Assembly (NCBI GenBank): GCA_963806335.1 | Contig: CAWDXO010000010.1 | Coordinates: 186,001-250,000 of the forward strand | Source: Palsa-504 sp963806335 | GTDB taxonomy: Bacteria; Actinomycetota; Actinomycetes; Streptosporangiales; Streptosporangiaceae | Reading direction: 5' to 3' | Length of the DNA stretch: 64,000 nt | In this document: positions 63,650 through 64,000 of the stretch, piece after piece | Layout of the letters: the number at the start of each line of letters is the position of its first letter | How positions within the stretch are numbered: position 1 is the first letter of the stretch | Notes under the pieces: generated by a model | Told to the model about the DNA's origin: nothing | Database searches by the model: none | The model's input: only the letters and a program-made list of their open reading frames with translations | Program-made: the position numbers and the translations under genes

Positions 63650-64000
63650 ATAACCACCACCACGGGCACCGCCAGCACCGCCACACTCACCGACACCGAT
63701 GTCGTCCGCGCCGTCTTCCAGGCGTTCGCGGACGTCGACCTCGCCGCGCTCGGCGATCTGCTGCACGCCGACGCGACCTGGCACCACCGCAACGACGACC
63801 GCCTGGGCGGCATCCACCGCGGCAGCGATGCGATCATCGCCTACCTGGCCCAGTCCGCCCAGCTCACCGCAGGCACGCCGCGCGGTGCCCCAGTCGGTCA
63901 TGGCCGACGGCCAGGGGCGCGTCTGCGTGCTCGTGCTGCTCAGCGCCACCCGCCCCGACGGCCGCTCGATGGATGGCCCGCAGCTCGTGCTGGTCACCCT
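63650..64000 (+). pseudogene. NTF2/SnoaL-like protein, partial, with altered start and a frameshift
   Basis: TDTDVVRAVFQAFADVDLAAL then LLHADATWHHRNDDRLGG and IIAYLAQSAQLTAGT form the first half of a SnoaL-like fold. Near 63890 the frame changes to SVMADGQGRVCVLVLLSATR and continues off the window. An AAGGAG ribosome site precedes ATA at 63650 where ATG would be expected. The start loss plus frameshift suggest decay, though both could be sequence errors. Confidence 0.6.

Overview
The window is high-GC DNA with actinobacterial gene types: a CtpE-like P-type ATPase, a QsdR-type TetR regulator, an MshC/CysS-like ligase, a type III sulfide:quinone oxidoreductase and a CstR-type repressor, with many GTG starts and ATGA/GTGA start-stop overlaps. 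It most likely comes from a soil or environmental actinomycete. The genus cannot be read from the sequence.

Layout. 1-1.3 kb: 3'-truncated CtpE-like ATPase. 1.8-7.3 kb: OmpR-type response regulator and histidine kinase, a candidate 11-bp-repeat operator, then an overlapping redox operon (small membrane protein, ApbE flavin transferase, ferric-reductase-like haem membrane protein, NuoF-like flavoprotein, small ferredoxin). 8.4-10.7 kb: P1B-5 metal ATPase with a hemerythrin tail. 10.7-17.4 kb: decayed stretch with Rieske, response-regulator, P-type ATPase and LLM-oxidoreductase remnants between intact methyltransferase, kinase, SulP and PPOX-like genes. 17.7-24.8 kb: YCF48-like lipoprotein, then a qsd-type lactone/acyl catabolic operon (QsdR-like regulator, gutted lactonase, acyl-CoA ligase, PhaC-like protein, micro-ORF, SDR, hydrolase). 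25-30.7 kb: acetyltransferase, glycosyltransferase, dead MerR gene, MazEF pair, frameshifted GH13. 31.9-35.5 kb: an MFS transporter and a PLP decarboxylase, each fused to a C-terminal cyclic-nucleotide-binding domain.

36-56 kb is a reactive-sulfur island. A GntR gene faces a gutted SQR, an MBL-rhodanese protein, a PsrB-PsrC fusion, a molybdopterin oxidoreductase and a frameshifted TorD chaperone. Next come cstR-DUF302 and OsmC, then (minus strand) an intact SQR-DsrC-DsrE cluster and a Cys-rich miniprotein. Five near-identical dyads, ATACCC-N4-GGGTAT, lie upstream of cstR, osmC, the Cys-rich gene, a CxxC hypothetical, and a divergent pair that includes a thioredoxin remnant. I read them as one CstR regulon for persulfide/polysulfide handling.

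56-64 kb: PIG-L and SIR2-like remnants, a TetR/quinone-oxidoreductase pair, a 1.1-kb gene-poor stretch with a dispersed repeat also found at 29.8 kb, a PLP transsulfuration-type enzyme and a PhzF protein between two Lrp regulators, a LuxR tail, and an NTF2-like gene running off the edge.

The most striking global trait is about twenty broken genes. Several keep both their first and last codons and lack the middle, while gene-to-gene overlaps survive. This is either real deletion decay or an assembly artefact and should be checked against reads.
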